Assembly (NCBI RefSeq): GCF_001540865.1
Contig: NC_033637.1
Coordinates: 66,291-130,290, forward strand
Direction: 5' to 3'
Source of the DNA: Ananas comosus
Taxonomy: Eukaryota > Streptophyta > Magnoliopsida > Poales > Bromeliaceae
Length of the DNA stretch: 64,000 nt
The notes beneath the pieces were generated by a model. The model worked only from the letters and a program-made list of their open reading frames with translations. It did not search any database and had not been told where the DNA came from. This document shows, in pieces, positions 27,503 through 41,600 of the stretch. A program made the translations under genes and the position numbers. How positions within the stretch are numbered: position 1 is the first letter of the stretch; every line of letters begins with the position of its first letter.

Positions 27503-30500
27503 ATGGCGAAGGGAGACGATGCCGTCAGGAAGAAGCGGAACAAGATCAACCGCAAGCGCATGCGCAACAGCGAGTCCGCCGTCTCCGCTCGCGTCGCCTC
27601 CATCATCGCCGCCAAGCGCCGCCGCAAGGCCGGCAAGCGCCGCATCTGCGAGGTCGCCATACATCATCCCTGATATCTTCTCTCTTTACCCTCATCCTCA
27701 TCCTCATCCTACTTGTAATGCAATCCTGCAGGGGATGTGTTACAGCCTCCCGACGGCCGAGGATCCCTTCAATGATCGCCACGGCAAGAAGGAATTGCCG
27801 AAGAAGAAGAAGAAGCCTCCTCCTCCTCCTCCTCCTCCTCCTCCGAAGAAAAAAATACGCAAGGAAAAGAACCCTGCTTCCCCCAATCCCGATAAGAAAG
27901 TGCAGGCCGGAAGCAGCGCGGCCGTCGCAGTCCCCGCCGTAAAGCTCGGCCCAAAGAGCGGCGGAGACGACTTCGGATGCCCTTCCAAGTTCCTAATCCT
28001 ATGCCTCAACGCCATACGAGATTCTTGGATGGACGAGGGCTGGCTCGACGAGAGCGCGGACGGATCGCTCCTCCTCAGTAGCACCTGGGGCGTTGATCTC
28101 TGGAGGTGCTTCTCTGCTAGGTCGAATGTGCTGGACACGAGCGGGGCTTGCTCTTCCAGAGAGCAGATTGCTTGGCTTGTTTCTGCAGCGTCCGATATCA
28201 TCACTAGGAAGGAGAAGCAGGGCCTCGTCGTCAAATGCCCCTTCCTCTTGTTTCTCGTGCCTTCACAGGAGAAAGCTATTCAGGTCTCACGCTTCAGCTC
28301 AAATTCACTGTATCATACTGCTACTACTATTTTGTCCTTGCTACTATTCTTTTGCTGCTCTGTTTGTTCGACTTCGATCAAATTTAGTGGGAAACCCTTT
28401 TTCCTTTTTCTTTTTTCCTTTTTTCTTTTTTGGTTTTAAACCTGACCTTTCTTATTGATGTGTTGTAGTTATCTGGATTAGACAATGTACTCATGTGTTT
28501 CTCTCGTATTTACGGTCAGGTAAGATCAATTTGCAAGCCACTCAAGGCTCTGGGGATACACACAGTAAGCTTGCACCCTGGTGCGCCTGTTGATCACCAG
28601 GTTCGCGGGTAAGTTCATTGTGAAACTTTTCCCATTAAATGGCTTTTAAGTGAGACAGTTTGATTCCAAACAGAGAGACTTGTGTTCTTGTTTTTCTTCT
28701 TCTTCCTCTCTTTCGTTTGCTATTTTATTTTTGCGAGAGATCTCTATATGCAATAAGAATGTGATTTGTTGGATAACAATCACTATAACAAGTGGTAGAG
28801 TTATTGTCATAGATAGTAATTGGTATCATAACTGGTCCCGAATTCCTAACAGTAATATGAAGTCCGGAAATTCTTCATATTTTTTTTTGAAAATATTCAA
28901 ATCATTATTATTCAACTCAGGTTGGATAGTTGTAAAAAGTGTTAGTGAAGTAATGAAATCATTATAGATTCCTAGATGGTACGAATACTAGATTATTATG
29001 GATTAGGAATTATTCTTATTTCCATGCTTGATGGGAATTATTAGTAGTCCGTTAATATGAATACACTAGTTCTTAGCAACTTTCCAATTCGAGTGACTTG
29101 AACCAAACGGCCCCTAAAGGTTTGAAGTCTGGGTAGAATGTAGAAAACAATTCGTTTTTGGTTCCTTATGCAGAATTCACGTTGTAAATGAAAATCACGG
29201 CACATAATCATTTTTAGTTTGTGATGTCACTATAAGTGAATACCAATAATTTGTTGTAGCAGCTGGTTGTGGGGGTGGGGAATCTTTCTTCTTTTCTTTT
29301 TTGCTTCTTTTGCCGATGATGATGCTCGACTTGTCTTATATTATGGGCAAACTATGCATACGTCTTCTCTTTGGAAGAAGACGTCAAGCAAGTGTCTAAT
29401 TTTGATTTGATACAGATAAAGCTAGAGTTAGTTCTATTGTGGCATATATGCAGGGCACCTATGTTAAATAGTTAAAATAATGAGTGAGAAATTTGAACTT
29501 TTTGGCTAATATTCTTATTTGGAGCGACTCTTTTCCAGATATTTGACCGAATATCATTGGCCATACTATTTAAGTTTAAAAATGTACCAGAGAAAGAATG
29601 AGGGAACCATCCAGTATTGTTCCTCTTAACTGCTCACTGGAAATGCTTTCCATATCTTAGCATTTCTGTTTGGCGGATCTACAATTTTGTTGAACTGTTT
29701 TCGGCATGTCTCTTTTGTTGCAGTTTGATTAATATGCATTTAGCAGCTTTTTTATTTTCATGACTCTTTAAATCCTCTACCTAGGACAGTCTAAAAAGTT
29801 GCGAACCGGAGTTCGTTGTATCCACTCCAGATAGGCTTCTTGAACTTGTTTCCCTAAGCGCCATCGACATATCTGGTGTATCATTACTGGTAAGCAATGA
29901 ATGATATATGATTTGTACAAGACATTGCAATGCGTCGGTCTACCAATAGTGCCTGCTTACTAGTGGTCATGAATCAGTTTTTTAAATTGTGCAGCATTAT
30001 TTTATGTAATAACTGTAAACCACTCGGATGTCCAGTATTAATCTTGTAATGCAGACTGACAGTACATTGTATATGGAAGTTTGCTTTGGCATTATTGTGA
30101 AGAAGGAAACAATTGTATTTTCTTTTTTGCAGGGATGAACTCTTATCTCATCACCATTTTGTTATTTTACGCGTGGATTTATGGTTTCTTTTGAAGCTAT
30201 TTATCTACTCTTTATAGTTTTTTTCTAATAAGCAATAAATAATACAACCTGATTTTTACTATCTAACCGATCTCTCTCTTTTCTACAAGCCGTAGAAGAA
30301 GACACGTGCTTTGTTTCATTCTTCTTTCTGCTGCTTTTGACTTTATAGACCTAAAATCGTTTTGTTTTTTCAGGTTGTTGATGGACTACATAGCTTTGTC
30401 GATCTCAATTTTGTCGATAAACTTAACTCAATCAAAGTTGGTATATCTGCTGATCCTCATATTGTTATCTTTAGCAATACCCATGGAGAAACATCTATGT

Positions 30501-30888
30501 CATTAGCACGAAATCTGCTTGGTGGACCAACTACTAGGCTGTCTCTCTTTGACTCCATTGCTAGTCAGAGTGCATTCCTATTGCAAAATGTTCATTTCTG
30601 TGCATCAGAAGAGCAAAAGATGACGGAGGTACTTTCAGCCTGCAGCTAACGAAGTTGCTTTTTTCGTTTTGAGATAATTTAGTGTGTAGATGGTACTGTT
30701 TATAATGTTCTTGAAATCCTTGTTCCCTGCACTTATTGATGCTTGATCTCTTTATCAGTTTGAATCTTTGCCAACATATCAGATATATATATATGTATAT
30801 ATATATGTATATATATATATATGTATATATATATGTATATGTATATATATATGTATATATATATGTATATGTATATATATATGTATAT

Positions 30889-30921
<33 letters not shown>

Positions 30922-31135
30922 GAATTGAGTTAGAATACTTTTAGATGCACCAACCCATTGGTGCTTCTAAGTTTTTAGCCCTTGGATCAACTTCTTAATT
31001 ACTAATACTCCTTGGATCAAACACTATTCCACCTACCACCACCTACCACCATCATCTCAACCCTACATCTCTCCATCCAATGGTTAAAAACTCAAAAGCA
31101 CCATCCCCTTGGTACTTTTGAGAGTATTCTAGCTC

Positions 31136-31199
<64 letters not shown>

Positions 31200-32260
31200 A
31201 GCCTGATTGTTTGGATGGTCATCTTTTACTTGACAAGTTTTGAGTTTTTGCCTATTACTTCTGTTTTTATTTTCAGACCAGTCAGGCATATGTTGTTTTT
31301 GCTGCTTCGCTGCTAGAGGAATCATAATTTATATATGTATATGCTGATCCTTGTTTATTTATCTTTCTCCTATTTCTTCATTTATTAACACCAAAGCTGG
31401 ATAAATCACACAATTTTACCTCTGTGTTTATGGGTAAACAAATGTTTGCATCAGTTTGGAGGGACGGAGAGAGAGTGAGCGGGTGGGTGGAATCCTTGCC
31501 GGGATAATTGTTGCCTTTTCTGTAGGCTGTGCTAATTCTGTTTTTAGATGCCTTAAGATGCTTTAGTGCATGTATCTATTTCCTATTTGATTACTAACGT
31601 TTTTGTTGTTGCCTTGTGTTTATAGTGTTGACAGTTCTTGCTGGTCTCTGCTTTGCAGGTCATGCAAATTGTTTCGGAAACGGTGAGTAATCAAAATCTA
31701 CAGAGTGCAAGGATTCTAATAATAGCAGAAAGTATTAGTAAGGCTCAAATGTTGGTCTCCTCTCTTAGAGGTGAGAATTGCAATCTATTATGTGGCCTAA
31801 CCAGCGGTTGTTTCACCATATCTGACAGGTTAGTATGTATAGTTTTGGGTATTATATTTTCAGAGTTCATGCAGTATTTAAACCTGGAGTTTCTTCATGT
31901 TTTTTACTCAATACAAGCCTTCTGTTTTCTGCATGAGAATGATTTGGGGTATTGTTGAACTTGAAAAGTTGCATTTTCTGCAGTGACGAAGAGGCCAAAA
32001 TCTTAGTAAAGGATAGAGAGAGCATCCCGACAGTCGATGTTGAGCAATTTGAAATAGTGATCATTGTGGATTTTCCTCTTACAATTGGGGAGTATACTGA
32101 AATTCTTACAAGGACCGCACGTCATTCTGTTATTGGTATTCTGCATAGTTTCTTCTGTAAGGTAGATGCTGCTCTTGCTCGACCTTTGATCACGGTACTT
32201 GAACAATGTAGGCAGGTAGTGCCTGAAGCCCTTAGAAGTTTGGACTCCTCGCAAGTATGA
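27503..32260 (+). CDS. Degenerate DEAD-box helicase-like protein, possibly Cms1-like ribosome biogenesis factor
   Basis: There are seven exons: 27503-27652, 27732-28283, 28520-28608, 29790-29889, 30374-30628, 31659-31828 and 31984-32260. Joined, they read 530 aa. The N-terminus (1-120) is strongly basic ([12 protein letters not shown]) with poly-Lys and poly-Pro runs, as in nucleolar proteins. The core keeps helicase landmarks in order: [11 protein letters not shown] (motif Ia-like, about 224-234), STPDRLLEL (motif Ib-like, 275-283), VVDGLHSF at 298-305 where DEAD boxes have VLDEAD, and IFSNTHGE where SAT would be (331-333). No Walker A GxGKT is visible, and motif VI is not evident in the C-terminus. 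It is therefore probably not an active ATPase. Cms1/CMSS1 proteins, which act in small-subunit pre-rRNA processing, have this character, but the identity is inferred rather than certain. Confidence 0.82.
30781..30920. repeat. (TATATG)/(TA) compound microsatellite in intron 5
   Basis: TATATATATGTATATATATG-type repeats occupy about 140 bp and directly abut the MITE that follows. Confidence 0.85.
30922..31140. mobile_element. Short MITE in helicase-like intron 5
   Basis: The left end GAATTGAGTTAGAATACTTT and right end AGAGTATTCTAGCTCAACTC are inverted repeats. Both sides touch microsatellites, (TA)n on the left and (CT)n(TA)n at 31139-31194 on the right. The interior is related to 13005-13465. 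Confidence 0.75.
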
Positions 32261-34058
32261 CTAAATTGGATCAATTATTTCAAATTATTATCTCTTCTGG
32301 TAGTTTGTTCTCACATTTCCGAAGAGTCTTGCCTGTTCTCTCAATTTTGTTTGCATTGTAAACTACGCGCTATATCATATCTTTCATTTTTGAAACTAAA
32401 TTCTATCACCACTTTCAGTAAGCGAGAATTTTCATCTTTCTAGTGTGAAATGCTTGTTTTTAAGTTAACTCAAGTACCCTATGATGATGGTGACGTGGAA
32501 TATTCTCTCAGTCCTTCCTGTCAATCTTAACTATTCATCTTAAAAAGAAGCATGTCGGATTAAGTCAATTTGTGCATACTTGTCGGTATCTCATTGTGTT
32601 ATGAACAGAGGTTGTAAATAATGAAAAGCTAGAAAAACTAACTTAAGAACCTATCAAAAGGAAATGCCGCATACTGTTGTAGAACCTGCGCGACGTGCTA
32701 GATATATCTGCTGCGACCCAGACTGTTAGAAGATATTTGTTATGACTGTCTTGTGTTTCCATTTCACCTATACATTTGTGCGAGCATAAATGTAGGTCCT
32801 ATAAATTCCTTCAATTCTCTAGGATGCAATATCAGTCTGCATATCATGTTACTCAGTTCTGATTTTGAAACTCTACTGGACAATTGAATAATTGACTAGT
32901 ACTGCAGACATTACTACTAGTGTTGTGAAAGCGTTAGTATTTGCGCATTAGATTCCGAGTTGTTGTTTAAGCCAACTCCTCTTTGACCGATTATTGCTGT
33001 GCTGTGCTGTGCTGTGCTGTTGTCAGACATTTTCGAGTATAATTGCTGCGGAAACACAGTTCTCTCTTCTTGACACCCCCTGCCTAGCATCCAATATCTA
33101 GAATTCTTAGAGGGTTCCTCCTTATCCCAGTAACATCTCGGCCAAGTGCCAACCTCAATTTCTTTCTTTCTTGCGCGGAGAATATCCTACAGTGCAGAAT
33201 AAACATGCTAACTGGGTATTCCACAAAATAACTATAATGAAGAGATCAGTCAACCCTATTGTCGCACTATGCTCCTGCTATTTCGAATGTCCGACTAGCT
33301 CAACCCATTAGCATACCTTTCCCTGAACAGATAAAATCAACACTAACACGTATAGGCAACCGATACGATTCTGGAAAACTATGGAGAACTACAGAAACTG
33401 AAATTAGACAGAATGCGGTGTACAAGCCCAATATCTTCTTTTTTCTTTTTTCTTTATCCTTTTTTTTTTTTTCAACCAACCAAAGGATTTCTTTATTTGA
33501 TGGAAGAAATCAAGGAAGCCGGTAGGGAAAGAGTTTTATACAATAACATTTCCTTATTGCCAAGGCAGCAAAGGGAATAACATAAAATTGCGAAAGGAAA
33601 ATAAAGTAAAATAAATAAAAAGGACCATCCAGTTGCCACTTTTTTCTATCCATCATTTTACGTCCTTCCTCCTCTTCCACCTTCGAAGCAGAGGACACAC
33701 ACATGAAACCAGAATCTCTCTACTGGTGTTTTTGTTTACACACCACCTACTTAAAATCAAACTATTATTCTACCGCTGTTCCTTCTGTGAAGGAGAGGCC
33801 CAAAATTTCCTTCCTGTTCATTCACCCTTCCTTCATATCTAGTACAAACCCTATAGACCATGGCGCTTGCGCTTCTGCAGCCAAAAATATTCACACAAGA
33901 TACCTATCTTCTACCGCGGACTTCGCTTTGATTTGTTCCCACAACAAACAAACAATTGAAGAAGGTTGCTTAACTAAATATCGATGCTTACCGAGAATCT
34001 GAAAACAGTATGATTCACTTCCAGGGCTTCTTGCGGTTACGCCCTACCCTTGGGGCCC
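32261..34058. other. Convergent spacer between helicase-like gene (+) and CSLA gene (-)
   Basis: The two genes converge here, so both 3' UTRs should lie in this interval. No further coding region is supported. A (GCTGT)n run occurs near 32995-33020. Confidence 0.5.
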
Positions 34059-35653
34059 TTAAGAATGCGGGACGAAAGTGCCGATGTAACCAAAACCAAC
34101 TATAAAGAAGGCAACTGCTTGTAGAAAGAGATAGATGAAGTAATGATTCTTCCCAAAGGCTACATCGTAGCACCCGCAGAAGAAGAGATAAGCTCCAACG
34201 CCGAGCTCCAAAATATGCAGCCTGGTTTTGCAACAAGGAGCAATAGATAAAGTGCAAAAGAAGAACTAAAACAGCAAGTTCCTCTGTTTTAAGATAATAA
34301 AGCAGACTCTTCAATTAAGTTCCTGCATCCAAACTTTTTCTATTAGGAATTTAGGACCACCGCCGGCATACAACGAAATCCGTCGGATGAAAGATAATCA
34401 ATACCTGGTGCCGACCGGTCTTGGATGAAACAGTTTAAATCTGGTTACTCTTACTATTTAATCTACATAATATTCATGAAGAGGCATACCGAAAGATTAA
34501 AAATGCATAAATAACGTGCTGTAAAAATCGTATTTTAATTTAAAGTACCTCTCACCAATCCTGATTCGTGGCTTCCTAGCTGCTCTACCACCGGCTTTTG
34601 CTTTCAGAGTATCTCCAAGCTTTTCAGTGACCACCCATTCATTTACTCTCCCTGCTTCCAATAGGCCAATAAAGGTCGCTTTTGTTCTGTGCAAGGACAT
34701 GACATTCTCAAAAAGAATCCAAAACACCAGCAAGTGGAGAGACCTGCAGTCCAGGAAAATGATTGTTTTTAGATGATACAAGCGATGCATTTTAAGCAGC
34801 AGGACTTCTTGGGTGGTGTTGAAATTCAGGTTTGGACAAAAAAAGTTAGGTTCCTTCTTGTCTCTTTATAATCAATATAGCCAGTGGATTTTCCTCTCAA
34901 AAGTTAGTTGCTTAGAACAGAGGGAAAAGAAAAAAAAACTAATTCGTAGAGCCAAGGATCAAATAGCAAAAGCAACAAATGTGTTAAAATGGATTTCATG
35001 TGAAACCTTGGAGTCCCAACAGCATTGAGCATCGTAATCATGGAAGGAATATAAACAGCACCCCACTTGGGTATTTGCACCTCGGGGACCAAGACCGTTG
35101 CAGGGATAACCAAGCAGTAAAACACAAAAGTTACGATATGGGCCACAATCTTCCTCACAAAGAAGAAACTGTAGATCACATGCACTTTCTTCCAAAGAGA
35201 CACTTTCTGCATTAACATTTGAAAAGAAACCTCGATTCAATAATCATGTTGCAACTTGTGAAAACTTTTAAATTCCCTGCTCAAGTTGAACCAACCTTGT
35301 TTCTGGCAATCTCCATCATCATTTTCCTGAACAGGTTTGCTGGTCCGCAAGACCACCTATGCTGCTGATAGCGGTAGGCCTTGAAAGTACTAGGAAGTTC
35401 ATTCTTGACCTATATTAAAGTAGAAAAACAATAATGGTTTTAAGGATTGGATCAAACAAGCGTCCTATAATTCAGTAGCATTCAGCATCTTGGTGGCCTC
35501 GGTTGCTCTATTAACCTTAATTACTACTAAGAAATCAGTGGTAATGAAAAATGGCAATTTTGGGAGATCGTAAATTTAACGTGCGATGAAATTGGACTTT
35601 GTGTTTTTTGGTCAAAGAGGTTAGGAAAGCTTAAGGAGAAGCAATGAAGTAGG

Positions 35654-35693
<40 letters not shown>

Positions 35694-38600
35694 TACAGGT
35701 TTATTTGCTTTCCAGCAGAGATTAAGATAAATTCTAAACGGCATAGAGATTTTGTGGCTTCAGAATGAAAAGAGACGCAAGAATTAGAAGAAGCAGCCAA
35801 GTAGAGAGAGAATACCTTGAGATCTCCGAGGAATACAAACTTCCATCCCTTAAGGCTTGCTCGAACAGCAAGATCCATGTCCTCCACCGTGGTTCGATCC
35901 TTCCACCCCCCTGCTTCATTGAGAGCAGCAATCCGCCATACCCCAGCGGTCCCTGCGTATGGAAGACAGTTCGACATTATGATGCAACAAAAAGATTGAG
36001 AAATTTTTTTTTTGTTTTCCCTAAGAACAGAGGATGTTTTCCCTCAAAAAAAAAAAAAAGAAAAAAAAAAAAAAAAAAAAAGAACAAAAAAAGAAAGTAG
36101 GATGTTCTGCTGTTTCACTTTAATTTTTCATATTTCATTACTCATGCAGTCGCCTAGCAGACTCTTTTCTTCTAGTTTTCATTCCAAATCGAGCGTCCCG
36201 TATCTGGGAAATTCCAAATCAAGTGCTATGGAAACTTCTGCGGCAGTATTGTAATTCATGCCGTCACGTCTCTCTTGTTCTATATCTTATTACCGTCCGT
36301 TTCTGAATATTAGTTCAGGCATTCAGTTCACCAGGCAGTGATAAAAAAGGAGAAGATTCGGAGGAGCTTACCGTTGAAGCCAAAGAAAGCATAGGTAGAG
36401 GATCCCACTTCTTGCTCCACCGTAAAGTGGTAATCCAGGGACATTTCCTGCATCCTCGTCATCAAGCATTCGTTCGAATTCACTGCAAATGCCCATCTGT
36501 CTCAGTAAAATCAACATAACACGGATGCTAGAGAGGTATAGTAAAATGTTTCGGTTTTTCTTTTCTTTTCTTTTTCTTTTTCTTTTTCTTTTTCCCCCAA
36601 GTTTTGACGTAGTGATTGATTGATTGATTGATCGCTAATTCCAGGGCTCCCAAATGGAGCTAAAAGTAAAAAGGAGTTGCGATCACAATTTAGTTCGAAA
36701 CTTAATGATGGTCAAATCAATTTGGCGATCAGCGTGGTCTCGTTAGGCAAATTGGGCGCCATTCATAGCGCTGTCAGCGGTCAACGCCCCTACCAGCAAG
36801 CAAGTAGCAACGAAGCTAGCCCAATATACATGAAGCCCGCGATCGAGTTAGCTGGTGTTTCTACCACTCGGTGCATAGCAGAAAGGCCACGCTGCAGAGT
36901 GCAGAGGATAGGATCATGATTAGGATGGCCAGTGCACTGCGCGCAGCCCACCACAAAATTGTTGTTGTACATTATTATTCTGCTGCGTGCGAGACTGGAC
37001 AAATGACATGAGCAGCCTAGTAAACCCTTATTAGGATAAATAATTAATAACAATAAAAAGAAAAGGAGAGTAAAAATATGAGAAAATGAAGGTAAATATA
37101 AAGTGTCGGTGGGAGAAGGAGAAGGGTGGGGGTGTGCAATGGAGGCCCACGCTGTCGTCGCAGCTCGTAAGCATTAAGTTACCGTAAAAAGGATAGCTAG
37201 CAGCTGAAGAATAATTGCACATGGAAGGAGAAGGAACGGCCATGAGGTGGCGGATACATACACACAAACTGACATACATGATAGGAAGGCGGAGTTGGCA
37301 CTTGGCACTTGGCACCACCAGCAGCAGTAATTAATACCAAGTCGTACCCAACAAATAATTAACAAAATGAGGGAAAAAAAAAAAAAAAAAACCTAGCATC
37401 TCAATATAATATACTGCAGGGATAAATATGTTGCACCCTTTTCACGTGTTATTGATGAAACCTGATTTAATATTTTAAATTCAGCAGTTTAGTAAAATAA
37501 TAATAATAATAAAAATAAATAAATAAATAATTAATTAATTAGAAAAATTCCGCGCGTCGGACTGAAACTCTTTTTTATTTTTTTTTAACCCCTCCTCTTC
37601 TTCGTCTTTCTCGCTTTTAGATTTTTGAGTTAGAGATTCCTGTTTAACAAATTGGATGAATATGTGTAGTACTCTACTAAAACAGTAATAACGGACGGAG
37701 AGAGTTGGGCGTGGGCGTGTATTTCGTGTGCGGCTACTATTGTGAAGAGGAGAAAAAGGCCACGTCACGTGCGTCCCTTGTGCAGCGGCACCAATACAGG
37801 AGCCGACTGAGACTCTACTATCGGGCGAGTGTACATAAACTTGGGCCGCTGGCCCCCCAATCCGGCAATCGCCCTAATAATAATAATAATAATACATTTA
37901 TTATTGTTCAAACTTTTAATTTCGGGCTGTGGGCCCTCCTGACGGCCCGAGTCGTAGACCACACATGCCTCTGGCTTTTGTGTGTTGCCGCGCTTAACCC
38001 CGCAAATCTAGGCACGTGACACCATCCAAACTAGACTTTGAGTTAAAATAGACTTTGGACGAAAGTGAAGTTCCATAAAAATTATTTCTTATTCGTTGTT
38101 TATTTCGTAGTTATAAAAGTAAAGTTTTATTAGTTCTGTTGTTTGTTTGATAGTAAGTGTATGATGTAAAATTTATAAATAAATAATAAATAAAAATATA
38201 TAATTATATTTTTATATAGTTGAAATTTAATTTAAAACAACTAAACTATTTTTTATAATTATACATAAATTATAGTAATACAACAATAAGATTATAAAAT
38301 AAAAATATTAATACTTAATTAATCAATTTTTATCATATTTTAAATATGCCAACTGAATAAAAGAGTAATTAGTATCATAATTAATATATTTAAATATATT
38401 TATTTTCACCTAATATATTAGTTTATTTATTTTTCTTCATCCCCTCTCACCATAATTAAATTCGGTCCACGAAGTCTATCACCGTTTCAGATTAACTCGA
38501 ATTTCGACCGTAATACTTTTACGACCAACCAAATGAAGAAAGTGATCGTTTATGACGAAGTCAAAAACGAGTTCCTTCCTCTCCACTTTCATCCCGCTTC

Positions 38601-41600
38601 CATCCAAACAAACATACCTTAAGCTTAAGCTGCCAATTCCTTTGGTTTTCTTTTTTTATTTTTTTTCCCTTAAATTCTATAATAAAAATTTTGTTCTGTA
38701 CAATTTTTTTTTCCTGTTTTTGCTAAGAGTAATTCTATTAGTGCATTTTCATCCACCTCTAATTACATAAAGCTTCTTAAAAAATTATTAATATAAAAAA
38801 TATTACTAATGTTAAAAAATTATCAAAATATCTAATATTGTTAGCATTTTATCAAAAATATGACTTAGTACCCATTTTTTTTCTCTAATTGACTACTACT
38901 GGTGCCCCTTCAATTAGTAAAAAGACAAATCAGAATTAGACTTTACCAATTGAAATAAGTACAAGGCTACAAAAGGTGACGGCTATAATTGAACTGAAAA
39001 ACAAATAAATTATAGACGAAATAAAGAAAAAAGGTTGTCTTAAATGATATAAATTGAATAAAAACTTACTGAATTATATAATAGTTAATTACATTGAGGG
39101 GCAAATAAGTTATTTCATAGTTTAACTGTGATAAAATTCTAATAAAAATAAAATAATATTTATGATATTATTTATAAATTTATATAAGATAATATTAATA
39201 TTGATAGTTTTGAAGAAGTATCTTGCAATATTTTTTAAGGTTTAAGGAATACGCTTGAGAATTTCTTTTTTGATTTATTATTAATTATATATTACATTTT
39301 AGACCGTTAGTATAAATTATTTTAAAAATAATATATCATGAGCGGGTTTCTTTAAAATTTAGTTGGGGGACCACCCTTCCCTCGTTACTCTTCCCTCCAA
39401 TTCTGTTTATATGCATGTAGTGATGCACAACCGGCCTCTAGATTTAACATTACTACCCGAGGAGAGGGGGAATTAGAAAACAGGGAGGAGCTGGGAAACC
39501 GCGGCTGGTGTAAGCTGCAGGGTTTAGGATGTGCTGGGTCAGGGCGTAGTGTACACATAAACAATGTCTTGACTCTCGAGTGAGGAGCTTAGTTAAAACT
39601 CTAGGGTTTAGGGTTTAAGGTTTAGGGTTTGTGTTGGCTCCATCGGCCACGCAGCGTGGTAGGGGCCCCTTCTGGTCTGCTGCAGAAAGAGAGAGAGTGA
39701 AAAAGAGAGCAAGGAATGGGCCCTACGAAGCGATTGATCGGTAAGTCGAGAAGTCCGCAGCACTCCGCGTTGGCTGCGCTTGCCGGCTACTTTATTCTTG
39801 CTCTCACAAAAATTGCTTCCGGTTCTTCTCTCCTTTTATTCTTTAATAAAAACAGCAGTACGGTTTGCTTATTTAGAAAACTGCCTCAGCCTTATTGGAT
39901 GCACATAACGCTCTGCACCATTATATATATATAATAATAATATACATACACTAGGCATATATTGATATATATATATATACACACACGCACGCACACTAGG
40001 CATATATAAAAGGTGCATGTGGAATCTGATCTTACTGTGTGTGTGCATATATAGATACATATATATGTAAAAAAGACAATGTGTTACCATGGATTTTAGG
40101 GGTAGAATTAAATTTCGAAGATTCGTCACTTAAACAAGTCCTATTTTCACGAAGAATATTTGATGGGGTAGAATTACCTATCAGGTGTAAGCAAACATCC
40201 TATTTTTCATATTTAGGGTTGGATCATAAACGAGGGTGGTGGGTGGGGAAATGAAGAGAGGAGCAGAGTAGGAGACTGTCGGCGGGCAGATGATCTTAAA
40301 AGTCCCTGACCACCCCTCCGCCCCCACACCGTTTTAGACAACGCAAAAGAGTAATAGCAAGGGACGGAAAAAGTGAGTGGGAGGGACCCCACAGAGTCAG
40401 ATCCGAAATCGCCGGGAACCTGCCTAATCTCAATCCCCCACCCCCCCTCACTTTGCATTTAATTCCTGATTCTACTCGCCGAGAGAAGACGTCAAGAGAA
40501 AAAGGAGCAGTAACACAGGGGACGGACCCCACTTTGAACAAGGTAAATTAGAAAAATGTTACCCCATAGCATAGGATAAGAGAGAGAAGCCCAATCCCAA
40601 AAAGAGATTAAAAATGAAGGAACAAAGTCCACCGACACTCGTCTTACTGTAAAATTACTCTACGAGACTGTACTGTACTGAATCGCAGAACAGAATGCCA
40701 ACCGGAATCCCACACCAACTGTCGGTTTCTGGTTGAAAAAGGAAGCTGGTAGCTGCTTTCCCTTTTTCTCTTTTCTATCTTCATTTCGTAGAGTTTATTA
40801 TAGCTCCAAAGCAGGGGAACCGAACCTTCTAAGTTACAAAACAAGTTTTTTATATTAAAAAAAAACGAAAAAGATAGGGTAAGACCCCGCCTGATCGATC
40901 TCAAACTATTGGTTGATAGGATGCTGAATCAATGGGGAATAGAGAGTTTAGATAATGACGTCGTGCTAACATCTTCTCCAGACTAAGTACTTATTAAGGT
41001 GTAACTTAGAAAAGCAAGGAATTAACGCAGCTAGGCAGAAAGCAAGCAAGTAACACCGGATGGAGAAAAATAGAGAAAGGGGGTGGGGGGGAGAGAGATG
41101 GTAATTAATACCGAATTTCCAGCGAGCTTGGACGAGGCCGACGTCGGGGTTGTTGACGAGGAAGGGGATGGTGCGCCAGAGGAAGTCGGGCTCCGGCTGG
41201 AAGTCGGCGTCGAAGATTGCGACGTAGTCGCAGTCCCGGACGTAGCTGTGCTTCATCCCCTCCTTGAGCGCCCCTGCCTTGTACCCGTTCCTGTTGTCCC
41301 GGATCTCGTACTTGATGTTGATCCCCTTGCTCGCCCACCTCTGGCACTCCACCTCCACCATGTTCTGCAGTGCATGTGCGCATAATTGCATCAGCCCAAT
41401 CTTAATTAATGTCTCCCACATGAACCAATCTATAATTCTTTTCGTTTTTCATTTGTAATTCCGATTCCAGCATCGATCGCCGTCAAAAGAACGCCAAGGT
41501 AGAAGAATTAATTAGCACGCGCACCACGCCAATGGTATGGTGGTGTAGCGTAGAATTGACAGCTTCGTCCGACTAAATGCGGGAACCAATGAAAAGGAAG

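Larger units (their letters stand above)
36483..41111 (-). other. CSLA intron 3 (4.6 kb)
   Basis: The donor is G|GTATTA at 41111 and the acceptor is TTTGCAG before TGAATTCG. It contains AT-rich sequence and a telo-box plus leader-like segment near 39.6-39.75 kb on the plus strand. No transposon with clear borders was found, so the cause of its size is not evident. Confidence 0.75.

Noticed and set aside
39602..39630. Interstitial telomere repeat as a chromosome-fusion relic
   Set aside because: Only four units with a mismatch; telo-box clusters of this size are normal promoter elements. Its presence in the same window as POT1 is coincidence.
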